A DNA stretch of 64,000 nt, from the NCBI GenBank assembly GCA_024362935.1, contig JANCRA010000019.1:11466501-11530500 (forward strand), in the 5' to 3' direction. The first letter of the stretch is position 1. Each line of letters opens with the position of its first letter. The notes below the pieces were generated by a model that was given only the letters and a program-made list of their open reading frames with translations, ran no database searches and was not told the DNA's origin. The translations under genes were made by a program, and so were the position numbers. Below are positions 1 through 12,900 of this stretch, one piece after another. Source of the stretch: Setophaga petechia (lineage: Eukaryota > Chordata > Aves > Passeriformes > Parulidae).

Positions 1-3000
1 CATGACTGTTACATATCAGTGCCAAGCACCTCGTGAAAATTAACTTTTTTTAAATGCAACCAATACCAACAAAGAGGAAACACCACACTTGGGAAATGAT
101 AAATTCTCATTCACCTGAAATTGCAGGTAGTGCTCTCAGGTCACTCCAGACTTTCTGGCACTAATAAATCTTCTAATTTTGGGTTTTTTGGTTTGTTTTT
201 TTTTTTTTTATGTTCTCACTGTCTGACATTCTCCCAAAGTGGGAGATAGAACTGAGGTTACAACATCATTGGGGTCACTCTTTGTTCATGGGTTTCCTGG
301 GAAACACTGGCCAGAGGCCAGCTAAGTAATCTATATTCTGATTTCTTCTACCCTCAGCTCACCCATGTGGCCATCATCCCAAAAGTCTAGGCGTCTTCTT
401 TTTTTCTTTGATTCTAACATCATTTCCCTTTTTGCCATCGTGCAAATCTTTTCATAAAACCTTGCACAAGACCTAATAGAAAATGTGAACCCAACCAAAT
501 CTAAATGATGATTTGCACCCAAACTGGAGAGTATCAACTTGAAAAAGTGTTATCTAAACTAGCAATTAAGAATAAAAATACATTAAAAAATAGCATCTTC
601 CACAACTCCCCAGCAGAAAACATTAATTTAGACCACTTTTAAATACTAGTTTTGATGAAATTGCCATCAAAGAAGTTCAAACAATACTCCACTATTCTCA
701 ATATAAAAATTTTTGTAAAAAATGCTTAAAAATATGAAAAATCACAACACCATTGAATCATTTACTCAAAACCCCATTGATTGGAAAAGAAAAGTTAGCT
801 TTGAAAGTTTTGATCGCTTTTCCTGCTGGCCTAAACCCACAAAAATTACCTCACTTGTTTTACAAAAATGATTGTTACTAAAACTGCCCTAATCTGAAAA
901 AGAGCTAAATGTCAGGTCTTTCCTATGTTACAAATACAGATTAAGGTTTATACACCTACATAAAATATTGAAATTATCTCCTATTCAAATACCCAGATAT
1001 TTTGATTCATTTGTCTTATTTCTTGTATTATGTTGAAGGTTGCCTTTATTTTCCTTTCCAAGGAAGGATAGCAGGATTCTGAGGTAGAGTAAATGTTTTA
1101 ATACAAAAGTAAAAGCAATATATTGTTCTATACATAAGAATGAGTAAGATGATCGACTCATGGTCAAGCAAGTGCCTTTGGCGGGTGTCCAGCCAATTTC
1201 TTCAGTGCCTATTATCTTGTCTATAATATAAGACACAAAAAAACAAACCCTGAACATGGAAGATTTATCTTAAACATTTTTTAGAATAGTTACATTCTTG
1301 CAAATAATTAACCAAGTCCCCACTACACTAATTAGACATTCAAATCCACCTAGTGTCTTTGTTGACACCTCCCACACATTCCCTAATGCAGCTGTGGATA
1401 AGATGGAGGATCCGTACAGTTATTTTAGGAATATCATCAGAGAACTGTTGCAAAATCTCACTAATGATGCAGAAATATACAACTGGAAATTTTGCAGACT
1501 TATGGTGGGTTTTGCACACCTTTTACAAAAATCATCATGCAGCAGAAGTCAAATTTTATGCATCCCTCTACACACACAGGGCATCAAACAAGTGCATGCC
1601 CTTATAACAGACTGTCATTTATGTCAGTAACAACAGAATGTGTCTGAAGCATGTTTATCATTTGAGAAAGCAGATTCTATGATCTCGCTCTGATCTTCAC
1701 TGTGTTTGACAGGAACAGTAGATGAACTTTTGGGGCAGAAGTTTGCTGCTCAGCTGCTTTAGAGGGGCAGTGGGCACACAGGAATGGTCGGGAAAGGAGC
1801 TGTAGAGCTCCAAGGAGCCACAGTGACAGCAGCAGGCCCCCCTGAGGCACCCCCTGCTCTGGGTGCTGCCATCAGGGCAGCTCAGGGCCAGCACAGCCAC
1901 ACAGCACCTCCCATGCCCACAGGAGAACGCGGCCAGAGCACAGCCTGGCCATCCTGGGCGCGTTTCCACTTCCCCCACTGGGCCACATCCTGACCCCACT
2001 ATGGAATACCACCCTGTCCCAGCCTCCAGCTGTCCCCAGAGATGTTCCTGAGGCCCAGGGCTGCCCCAGTGTCCCCCAGCTGCTGGGCTCCTGGCTGGGG
2101 CACTGGGTCCCCAGCTGGGTCCCCACGGCTTGGGCCCACACAGCCATCCTGACTTTGACCCACAGGCATTTTGTGTTCAACTTATGAGTTCAAGGCTAAA
2201 GAGCTTTCCATGAGAGATTCACCTCAACTGACTCTAAGGGCAGAAGCCATCTGCCTGAATGTGAGACCCTGGTCCCACACGAGGTCCCTTAGGTCCCACA
2301 TGAGGTCTCACATGAGGTCCCTGCCACCCAGCCTCCTGCACTGCTCCAGCAAGACACAGACTCCCCACAGCTCCTGCAGGATACCTCCAGTCCTTCCATG
2401 GAATGGGTCATCTCTCATCACCTATGCCAAGGAAACTACACTGAGCACTGACTGTCTGTATGGCAAAACTGAAAATCCTCTTTGGTTTCAGACACTTAAA
2501 TTTAGCTGTGACAGATGTTGCCATGGGAGACGAGAGTCTGAGCCTCCCATCACTGCCAGCAGACCTTTAATCAATACAGTCAGGAGAGGTAAAGGTCTGC
2601 CCAGGCAGAATTTGTTTACTCTTTGGTGGTCTAAATCACTATCTTGGGTGTCAGGGACCAGCAAGAGTGGGTCTGCTTTGGAAGGGGAGCTGGGATCCAA
2701 AGGCAGCAGCAGGATAGGCAGGGTGGAAGCCTTGCTGACACTGGGCACTTTTCTGGAGCATCCAGGAAAGAGGAGCTGAGTGGACATGGCAATGGAAACC
2801 AGCATTAGCTAAGAGCCCTGTGATCTCACAGGGATATCCACATCTAAGCTGGTCCTGAGCCCAGGCTGCCAAACCTGGATTCAGAGGGATTTGCACAGAT
2901 CCCTGGCAGTAAGCTGCACTGTCTGCTCTGAGCAGAGGGTTGATTCCTCTGCCCAAGGATGGATATCTTGTTATACATCAGTGTAGCCTCTTGATCAGCT

Positions 3001-3284
3001 GCTGCTCCAGAAGGGTTGGTGTCTCCTGCAGGTCTTATAGCATATCTGCCTGCCCTGGGCAAGCACATTTGATTCTCTAAGGGATTTCAAATAGCTATAG
3101 ACAGGAGTTTAGGCATCAGGAAACACCACAGTGGTAGGCACCCAGGTGTAATCACCACTAAATCCCACCCCAGGTGACCTGCTCAGCTAACTGCCCACAC
3201 TGCCTCTGCCAGCAGTGGTGAGAGAGAAGCTCCAGGGGCAGTTCAGCTCATTTTAGGTGAGTTGGGCAAATGCCTCTCCAGAGG
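1..3284. other. Intergenic, no gene seen
   Basis: AT-rich DNA up to about 1.7 kb, then a GC-richer stretch at about 1.75-2.9 kb. The open frames here are short, occur on both strands at once and resemble no family I know. A small cluster of direct repeats of the type AGGTCCCACATGAGGTC lies at about 2275-2325. No conserved exon, RNA gene or clear transposon could be recognised. Confidence 0.6.
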
Positions 3285-3990
3285 TGCCTTTCATCTTTTG
3301 TAAAGGAACCTAGATAGCATTGTGAAGGTTGGAAAAGCCCTCTGAAACCATTGAGTCCAGCAGTTAACCCAGCACTGCCATCTGACCTAAATCTAAACCA
3401 CGTCCCCATATTGAGACCTCCCCTGGTACAAATTGAGGACATTTTCTCTTGTCTTGCAACTTGTGTACCTGGGAGAAGAGAACAGCTCCTGCTTCACTAC
3501 AAATTCCTTTCAGGTCGCTGAAGAGGGTTATAAGGTCTCCCCAAACCTTCTTTTATTCAGGCTAAACAACCCCAGCATCCTTGGCTGCTCCTCATCAGAT
3601 GTGCTCCAGACCCTTCACCTCTCCATTGCCCTCTCTGGACATGCTCCAGCCCCTCAATGTCCTTGTAGGGAGGTGCCCAAAACTGAACACAGGATTCAAG
3701 GTGGGGCCTCACCAGTGCCGAGTACAGGGGGACAATCCCTGCCCTGGTCCTGCCAGCCACGCTATTCCTGATACAGGCCAGGATGCAGTGGCCTTCTTGG
3801 CCACCTGGGCATACACTGGCTGAGGTGCAGCTGGCTACTGACCAGCACTTCCAGGTCCTTTTCCTCTGGGCAACCTTGCAGCCACTCTGCCCCAAACCTG
3901 TAGCATTGCATGGCATTGCTGTGATCCACATGCAGGACCTGGCAGTTTACCTTGTTGAACCTCAGCCCCAAGACAGTTACCTAATAACCA
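3285..3990 (-). mobile_element. CR1 LINE fragment with ORF2 reverse-transcriptase remnant
   Basis: Read on the minus strand, the segment encodes decayed pieces of the C-terminal part of the CR1 non-LTR retrotransposon ORF2. Recognisable stretches are [20 protein letters not shown]-like [10 protein letters not shown], and [20 protein letters not shown] followed by [13 protein letters not shown]. Reading frames shift between these stretches and stops occur, so it is a dead copy. The lowest coordinates resemble the CR1 3' tail (rc of GGTTGGAAAAG..CC). CR1 is the dominant interspersed repeat of bird genomes. The 5' part is missing, as is usual for truncated LINE insertions. Confidence 0.85.
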
Positions 3991-4859
3991 GCTAGGGTGG
4001 GATGGGATCAGTCCCAACATTTGTTTTCAGAGGTATGGCTGTGCCAGAGATGACTAAAGACTAAAGCACATGATCCTGGTGCAAGTTCCTGGTGTAAAGA
4101 CTAACACTGAGTGCAGCTACACTGCACATACACCTGCAGTGTAAAAATCTGCATCTGGGTCTTCTCAGAAGTACCTCAACCCTAGCAAAAAGAATTCCCA
4201 GCTCCTTAGCTCCTGTCTGCATCCTCCTGAGGACTACAAACCAACAGCTCTCTGTTTTGTCTGCAACACTTGAAACATTCAAGAAGAAAATCTCCATGTG
4301 ACCTAAAGGGCCCCACAAAAACAGAAACGAGGAGCAATTTCCTCATTTATTCCCAGTAATTTAGTTGAAGCAACCATCAGTCAGCAGGTGAGAGACCTGG
4401 GCTCAGTGACCCACTCTCAGCCCTACAGACCATTTCTCTAGAGCCCTTTCCAAAGGCAGAGAGAAGAAAGTGTAGACAGAAAGAATACATGAGAGCATCT
4501 AATCAGCTGTGTAGAGTACTCACTTGAGAGAGGAGAAATTAGCACTTCAGTTTCTGCATCAGCTATTATTTATTTCATCAAATGGCTGCCTGATATAAAC
4601 CACAAACATTAATTGGCACGGAGAGTTGTGGTATCAAAGTTCTTTGTTCTTGTTCTTATACCCCAAGTAACTATGGATTCCAGTGAAAAATTAGTAGAAA
4701 TTACATAATTCATTTCCCTCTTTATATATCAACTCATCAAAAGCCTATTGAAATATTTCTTCCTGCTCTCTGCATCACACACCCCCAATAATGAGGCCTG
4801 GAAATTTGTTAAGGTGACTAATACAACAATGCAGTATCTTGGCATGAAGTGATGTAAAG

Positions 4860-5155
4860 GTGGAGGCTGTAACAAGGACAGAGAAAGACTCTTTTCAGTG
4901 GTACCCAGTGCCAGAACCAGAGGCAATGGCACAAACTGAAACACAGGATGCCACTTCTGAACATCAGGAAAAACCTTTTTACTGTGAGAGTGACTACACC
5001 TTGGCACAGGTTGCCCAGGAAGGTCATGGAGTCTTCATTCTTGCAGATACTCAAAAGCCATCATGACACGGTCCTGGGCAATGTGGTGACCCTGCTTGAA
5101 CAAAGGGTTGAACAGGTGTCCTCCAGGTCCCTTCCCACCTCAGCCAATGTGTGAG
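4860..5155 (+). mobile_element. CR1 LINE fragment, end of ORF2
   Basis: The + strand encodes LNIRKNLFTVRVTTPWHRLP followed by a segment ending KSHHDTVLGNVV, which is the conserved C-terminal end of CR1 ORF2. It then runs into a non-coding tail resembling the CR1 3' region (CAGGTGTCCTCCAGGTCCCT). It is opposite in orientation to the CR1 piece about 900 bp upstream, so the two are separate insertions. The copy is truncated and inactive. Confidence 0.85.
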
Positions 5156-5159
5156 CCTG

Positions 5160-8100
5160 GGCTTTTTTTGTTCTCTGGGTCTGGAGGAGCACCAGTTGTG
5201 TTGTCTCAACTGAAGTGCTTCCAGGCTGCCACACGAGCTGTGACCAGCAGGACTCGGGTGCCAATGTTTGGAGACTGCTGAAGATCCCCACAGAAGAGAG
5301 AATGTTGTAAAAAGAAAATAGATTACTTGGGCACATGACAAATTCTGCTTTTTCCCTGGGAAAACTACTGGAAAAGGTCACTGATTCAATTTATTTTTGA
5401 CCCACTTTAAACTTTGTAAAAAGGACATGATTCTGTGAGCTCATTTACACTAGGCTGAAGACACAGTTAATATGCCTTAGGTGCTAATCATTTCAATTAA
5501 CAAAAACTAATAACTTTGACTGAAAAATGTAAGCAGACTCATGTTCTCCCTCACAGCCAAATGCACAGGGTCTCTATTAATTTCTGTCAACCCATGAAGT
5601 TTGTCTCCTCTCTTTGAGGCCAAACTCAGTATTTGGCTGCAACCTGCCCTCTTCAAAGTCTCACCTGTCACTCAGCAGGAAATCCACAATCCTGGTAGTT
5701 GTTTCAGGACACAGTTTGTCCTTCCAACAAAGGGCATCCTGTTTGGCTTTGTCAGGCGGTCTTCCTTCCCTCAACAACAACAAAAGCCTTATGTAATTAA
5801 AACTGTAGCTCTGTTTTAAGGTGTTTTTTCAAGACATTCTGAAAGAATGGATTAACAGCAAGGCACATAGCAATAGGAGTATAGGATTGTACACAGATTC
5901 TCCCTTAAAAACAGGGAGAAATGGTGAAAAACAAATTGCTGTGCTATGAAAGCTGACTGTGAATCAGAAGCAAATTAAAGCAACCATTTTTCTGGAAAAG
6001 TAGAAACATAATCAATGGCATAAGTGTTAGAAACAGTTAATAGCAGAACTCTAAAAGGTTTTCATTCTTATATAGCTCCCTCTAGCTTGGTAGCTGGACA
6101 AAAATATTTCTAAGTTTAGACCCATGATGATGAAAACTAAATATAGGATATAAAGCAACACTTTATGAAAACAAAAATCTAAAATTTTCAGCTGTGGGTG
6201 TCTTTGGTAAGATGTTCATTCTTAGGTGACTTGATGCAGATCTTAGTCACTTAAATGGGATTTGTGGAACTAGGCATTTCTGAGCTCAAGGACATTTTAT
6301 CCAGCTATGTCAGTGTATGTGAAGATGTTCTGAACCTGCTTTTCATTTTCCCAAACCACTTTTTAAAATCCTCCTTCTTTTCTCTGCTTCCCAAGTTAAA
6401 CCTTTTTTCTCCCTGTTCTTAACTAACAAAGGCAGACATGACTTTTGAATTCCACACATCTCCCATCTGGAAATTGTCTCCTCTTGCTACCATCTTCCTA
6501 TATTTTATGTGACCAGGAGGAATGATATTCTCCTCTAGCAACAGTAGGAAATACCACAAGGTGTTGCCCAGTGAAGTATTGAGGGGTTTTTTTTCATGTC
6601 ATCTTCCAGTAGCACGTGGAATGTAAATTCACAAGTTGTAACAACAAAACAGGAGGAAACAAGCACTGCAAAAACAAACAAACTCCTTCCAGAAGCTGGG
6701 GAAGTTATCACACAGCTCTGGCATCACAAGCTCCACAGGAGGCAGAAGGCCAGCCTAGCTGTTACTTTGCTGGGTATGGCCTGCACATCTTTGAAGATCT
6801 CTCCCTTCTCCAGCTGCATCAGTTAAGCTCATCCTTCAGAATTTATGTCATTGTTGGGGAGGGTCTGGTGGACATTATGTAGTAAGGAGAAGACATTTCA
6901 TTATATGCATAAAGAACAAAACTGCCATAAAATTAATTGGGATCATTCTACCATTATGGCCAAAGTCAACCTCAAGTCCAGAAAGTAACAGTAATCACAA
7001 AATAAACACCAGCCAATACAGTTTCTGTCTCAAACCAAGAAAGTTCATTTCAAAGCTGGAGCGGTCACACTCTTCCATCTAAACTGTAACACTTTTTCAA
7101 TATTTGACTCACTGGCAGCAGAGTAAGAGCTATCCCTCTTTAGGAAAACAGTACACGACTACTATTTCCTCCTATCTGTGACTAACCCCAATCAGAATTT
7201 ACTCTTTTTATAAATATTCAGGTATCATTTGACGCAATGTAGAAGGAAGATGAATCTGAAACCATTTCTGGATGAGGAAGAATCACAAAGATCATTCAAA
7301 GGAGGCAAATGCACTCATCTGTTAGAAATGGGAAGTGAAAGCTCTACAAGGATGGAACATTCTCAAACTAGCTGAAGCACTTGATGGATCTTTTCCCACC
7401 CTCCGTGATTAATAGAATGCATAAGTTATTCAGTCTCCAAGCATTTTGCTTAAGGAAGCTTTGATTTGAAAAATGAGACAAGTGCTTCGAATGCTGTCAT
7501 TGTTAGGAAATTAGGTGATAGAAGAGAGCACATTTAAGCCGCTCTTAAATATTCATAATTAGAGCTGTCAAACTGCTATCAAGCCTCTCTTTCTCTTTCA
7601 TTTACCCAAATGTTCTGTCAGGAGTAATGCAAACAGCAAAGCCAGGGAGATGTGACAATACTAAAGTTCTTCAGTAGTAATTGTGGGAGGACAGACTTAG
7701 GGGTTTGTTTTTTGGTCTGGACCACCGTACAGAGATAACCATTAATTCAGATAGATGCACCTAAATAATTTTCTATATTGTGAGGTTTTGAATTGCTTTA
7801 CCTTTGATGAATGGTGCCATCACAGTTCTGCTATTTCCCCTTTGTTTGGTGCAGTAACAGAGCATTTGACTTACCAAATTTTTGATTGTTTTCCTAGAAG
7901 TACATTCTAGGATGCTTCTTCTTGTGTCTCTGAAGTTAAAAAAATAAAATAAAATAAATTTTAAAGAGACATTAAAGTATCCAATTAAAATTATAATTAT
8001 TATTTCAAATAGATAATTTATTGGAATATTATGAAAATAATTTTTACTTATATAGATGTTTTGATTCTAAAGCCCCATACTGACAGAAGAGGCTCTCAAA

Positions 8101-9140
8101 CCAGGATATCCCAAATACAAAAGTAGGCATACTCAAAAAAATGAGGGATTTCATTTTTTATGAACTTCATTAACTTCTGTTCTATAACTCTATTAATTTA
8201 GAATAATTAAACTCAGCTCTGGTTTTCAGTCAGTTCTGTGTACAGTGTGGCAAGAAGCTGCAGGGCTTCACCAGCAGGCACAAGATGTGCTTGAGCAGGC
8301 AGCAGCACGAGCAAAGCAGAGTCCTGGAGTTCAGGCTGCCCCGGACTCCACCACCTCTCTGCATGAACAGTCCCACAAGAGCAGTGTCTGCTCAGGGTGC
8401 AGAACCTCACCATTTGGTTCCTCACTACAAAAACATCTTCTGTGAGCCCAGCTGCTCTTACAAAAGGCAACCTTTGCTTCATTTATCTTATTTCATACAG
8501 TTTGTAAAAGTATCAGTTCCTCCTGTGCTGGGAGGTCACACAAGCAAGCTACAGCTGCAGGAGCCCTGGTGCAGCTGAGGCTTTAACCTGGTGTAAACCA
8601 CGCTGCAGTGGCTTCCAGCTGCCTTCAGGGCCATTAGGCTGGCCCTTAAGGAGCAGAGAGGACAGGTGACCATTTGTCACCTCAAATGTACAGCCACTGC
8701 TTGGTCCATTTCTAAATTGAAACAGAGTTATAAGGTGGACTTGAAACGCACCTGGGAGGTAGAGAGCAGTACGAAGCAGTAATTGGTGCACAGAAACATT
8801 GCCCTCCAGTTTTGGTACAGGAAATGAAGACAAATGGCTTTTGCAGTTGATGCTTCAGGAGGACGTATGCATAAAAAATGGAATTACTTCCAGAGACTTT
8901 TGTATAAGTCTGCATCCCTACATTAAAGAAATAAGACTAACTTATAAAAATTAAAGGGGTTGGCATCTCAGTTCTGAGAGAGATCATACATTTAAAGCTA
9001 GGGCAAAATGACTGATTGACAAGAGGTATTGACATGGAAATTGATTTTGTAACAGGAAGGAATAAAAAATTTCAAATGTATGCAATTCTCCTGAAAGGAA
9101 ACAGAGTCAGGGACAGACTGTCCAGGCGGCAGATGCTGAA
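5160..9140. other. Intergenic, no gene seen
   Basis: Mostly AT-rich unique-looking sequence with no recognisable exon, repeat family or RNA gene. Short open frames do not resemble known proteins. The stretch around 7480-7610 is AT-rich with homeodomain-type TAATT sites and may be conserved, which cannot be tested from one sequence. Confidence 0.55.
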
Positions 9141-9144
9141 TGTC

Positions 9145-9183
9145 CTGGGGATGTCACAGTGTGTCCAGCTGTGACATCCCCAG
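9145..9183. repeat. Perfect 15-bp inverted repeat (hairpin)
   Basis: CTGGGGATGTCACAG (9145-9159) is followed by a 9-nt loop and by its exact reverse complement CTGTGACATCCCCAG (9169-9183). The stem is GC-rich (9 of 15 pairs). No transposon ends or tRNA features were found around it. It could be a small structured RNA, a transposon relic or a chance or replication-derived palindrome. Confidence 0.9.
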
Positions 9184-9887
9184 AAGGCAGACTGATTCAC
9201 AGCTGCACATCACAGATGTGTGTAATGGAAGATCTGGCAGACTCAAAGAAAGTGGCCCCAACTGGAGAACCAAGGTCCAATCAAGTTGTTGGATCTTTAT
9301 CCCAAATCTTCCAAAATGTGTGCACCCAGATCATGTCAGAAACTGGGCAAACAGAAAGGGGATTTGCAATGAAAGCAGGATGGGTTAAATGCATAGATAA
9401 TATTCATCCATGTCTGCAAACAGGTTGATGGAATGTGAAACTTGCAGACAAGTATAATTTTCTGCGTTTGTGATGGTACACATCTTCAATGTATTTGTGC
9501 TCAATCTACCATTTCAAAAGCCTTCCTTTAGAGTCAGAGGGAGAAAGAACTACAGTGTGTTCCCTTCAAACTGGACTGTCTTGTACCACCTAGCATCCTC
9601 CTTTACAACTCTAGGAAAACACAAGCCTTTTGACTTGCAAAACTGTAAATTACTCTAAAGAGGACTGGACTTCATGGTTTGTTAGGCTGGATCATTACGA
9701 CAGTCATTCTGAAACAAGCAAGACACTATTCCCTATTCCTTTGTTCAAGTGGTGGGTGAATACTGAAACATTTCTGCTGTCACTTTTTGATTTTATGTTA
9801 TGTGGTTTCATGCTGAGCCTTAATTTGCTGATTTTTATAGCTCAAGTGTAAGGAATACAGTCGAACAAATGTCACTATCCCCCACCT

Positions 9888-9962
9888 CAAAAACAAATCA
9901 AAACAAAACAAAACAAAAAAAAAAAAAAAAAGAAAAAAAAAAAAAAAGAAAAGCAACCAAAA
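9888..9962 (+). repeat. A-rich low-complexity tract
   Basis: Runs of AAAAC units grade into long poly-A broken by single G bases. It might be the decayed poly-A tail of a retroposed sequence, but nothing recognisable precedes it and I saw no flanking duplication. Confidence 0.85.
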
Positions 9963-12900
9963 AACGAACCCTGCTGCAAATATTGATTTGCATTTGTGAA
10001 CAAATCCACTGGGACTACACTCCTACTTTGACAGTGAAGCCGGTGAATTCTCCAAGGAGAAGCAACAGCAAATATGAGCCCGGGGCATTGTGCTTCAGGC
10101 ATGGGGCAGGCTCAGATCTGCTGGGGAGAAGTGAAGGGTCTTTGGCCAACTCTCTAATACTGGCCACCCTTTCTCATGTAACAGCACCCAGCTGAGGTTG
10201 TGAGGACACTGACACAACCTGATTTCCCCTTTACCAAGCCCAGGACTACTTGCCTTCACACATCAGCAGCACAATATTGTTCAGGCAAGTCACACTGAAC
10301 TTCTGCCTCAAAGGATACAAGAAGAGAAAGTAAAAGCTAGGGCAGACCTTTTTCTTTCCCCCTATATTCCCTTCGTGGCTGGATCCAAAGACCTGACCTA
10401 CAGGTGTTTTAGGAATCACTCCTGAATTTCAGTAGTGTGAGCAGGAGCAGAGTGCAGCCTGGTGTTACAACAATACATAAAGCACAATTGTATAAGTGCA
10501 GGGACACCCCTGTTTTTAGTGCTGTACTGAAATATTTTACAGTGTCTTGGTCTTTGACCATGCAGAGTAAGCAGGAGAATACTGACAGCACTATAGAAAC
10601 ATCACAGCAGGGAAACAGCATGAAATCCAGAGCCACTGAAGATAGCAGGAAATTTCTGACTGAGCTGACCTGGATCATTGTGTACTACCTGCTCACAGAC
10701 ATTTTCAAGACATATATATTGCTTTTGCACTGTCTCCCAGAGCACAGCAGTGCTGTACCTGAAAGCCCACAGCTTCAAAGAGAACAAAGGGCAGAATTCT
10801 CCTCTTTCCCTCACAAGAAAAACTCATTCATTTTTAATGTGATTTTCTGCTGGTCCATCCCCTGAGCTGACTCATTCTGAGGTCAGACAAGTGCCACTGG
10901 CACATGGGAAGTGCAGGGTTCCACAGGTAGGGGGACAGGGCAGAAAACATCACCACCACCCTCTTTCAGCAGCACCCAGCCCCTAAACCAGGGGAGGGTT
11001 TAGCTCTGTCATCACTACACCCTGAAAGTCCCAGTGCATGAGTCTTCTGGCAGTGGATGGAATACATAAATCTGCCACATTCCAGGTAGGACAGAAGATC
11101 ACTTGGAGGAGCTCTGTGAGCACAGGGCATATAGGATAAGGCAAGTCTCACTGCTGTGCACAACCCCTTCTCCAGATGATAGGCTGGATGATTGGCTGCA
11201 TCTGGAACCTTTAGGTCAAGGATTGAAAGTGGGTGACACAGGGGCAAGAGGGGAGCATTCATCAAGAGCAGTTAAATGAGTCTGTCCAGTTTACTGGCCT
11301 GTTTTTTGCCTTTAACCCTCAGGAGATATGCAAATATTTTCAAGTAATTCCTCAAGTCACCTCACTGCCAAGCCCATTTATATAGACTCATCATCATCTC
11401 AAAGCACTGAAGCATAGCAGAAAAACAGACTATGAATAAAAATTTTAAACAAAGGATGAAAAGAAAGAGGAAAGGAGTGTGGAGGAGAAAAAATAGCTTC
11501 TTCAGAAGAAATAAAAAGAAGGAAATGAGAAAAAAAGACTCTGGATAGGGAATATATACCTCGTACCTTGAATGGTCTCTCCCTGTTGAGATCCTACAAA
11601 ACAAAGATAGGATCATCTCACCTACCTGTGACACCTACTAAAGAGGGCTATACTTGGGTCACTAAATTGTCACTAAGACTGCTGAAGAGAAACAAGCACT
11701 TCTAGGGCAAGTTTCGTCTTGTCTCAAAGAAGTTATGCAGAGTATCTTGGTATTTCTTGTTTCTCTCCACTGGCTCTACAAGAAGCCTGAACAACCAGCT
11801 CTGTGTGGCTTTCAAGAGTGTAGGCACCTAAAGCTAGCTGAGGTTACCAACACAGCAACATACCCCATGCTCCTGCATGGTCTCTTCTGCTTCTTGATAT
11901 TCCCAGAGACTCTTGAGCTCCATGTTTCCCACCTCCCAGAGAGAGGAGAAAGAAAAAGATGTCATGCTGCCAAGCTGAAGATCAGCAGAATGCTTTGGAA
12001 ACCAGGAGCTGGTGCACCACAAGACACAAGACAGGCAGGCTTAGATGCCTCAAGGTATCACTGACACCTACTGCCAGTTTCTAACCATAAAGTCTGTCCA
12101 AGTAGAAACCAGTATATTCCCTCCAGCATGAAAACTTTGAAAAATCAAGTAGAAATACCAATTATGCCACTTAAATTTGTAAAATACAGCTGCTTGTGGT
12201 AAACTGTCCCTCATGGGCTGGGTGCAGGTCTTGTGTAAATTCACCAAAATCTGGAAGAAATTGTAACAGGAACAGAGCACAAGCCCTAGCAGAATGACAA
12301 TAGCAGGCACATTAAGTAGCATACTAATTCAGTTCACTAAACTGGGCACTATCCCACTTTATTTAAATAATCAGAGCGAAAGAGACATTTTTAGAATGAA
12401 AAGTTTGGAACAAAGTTAGACTTAAACAAAACTGAGTGAAATAAAAAGGTGCATTTTCAGTTGGCAGAAAGAAATAGGCTATATTTGGATTTTGGTCAGA
12501 AATGCAAGGACTGTTTTTATCGCCTCTAAATATGGTAGCAGAACTCTGAGGTCCCCGGTACTGGAAGTGATTCTGGAGGCACATCCTCTTTGGAAGAAGA
12601 TTAGGGTAATTTTCCACACATTTGTGTTTATTAATAGAGGGGGGGAAAGAAAGACTCAAATGTCTCAGAATTGATGGAACCTTATAAAAGCCTCAGAGAC
12701 AGGAAAAGCTTCTCTTCCGAGCCTGTGCTATACACTCTAGCAGGTATCTTGCACCAAAGCATTACTGCCTTCAGCCATCTACCTCTTCATTCCAAGAGAA
12801 GATGAAAAATCACCAGGAGTCCCTAATCCATTTGAGAACATACTTTTGAGTCTGTTTTCAGGCAGGTGTTGAAGTAAAATGACACAGAGTTCAATTGACC

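Noticed and set aside
3557..3931. 124-codon minus-strand frame with reverse-transcriptase motifs as a possible host gene
   Set aside because: It is a decayed piece of CR1 ORF2; the flanking CR1 consensus continues in other frames on both sides.
4948..5154. 68-codon frame as a small gene
   Set aside because: It is the C-terminal end of CR1 ORF2 followed by the CR1 3' region, not a host gene.
10437..10865. 142-codon open frame as a gene
   Set aside because: No recognisable domain, no good start context, no homologous neighbour and no detectable codon bias by eye. The opposite strand is also open in parts.
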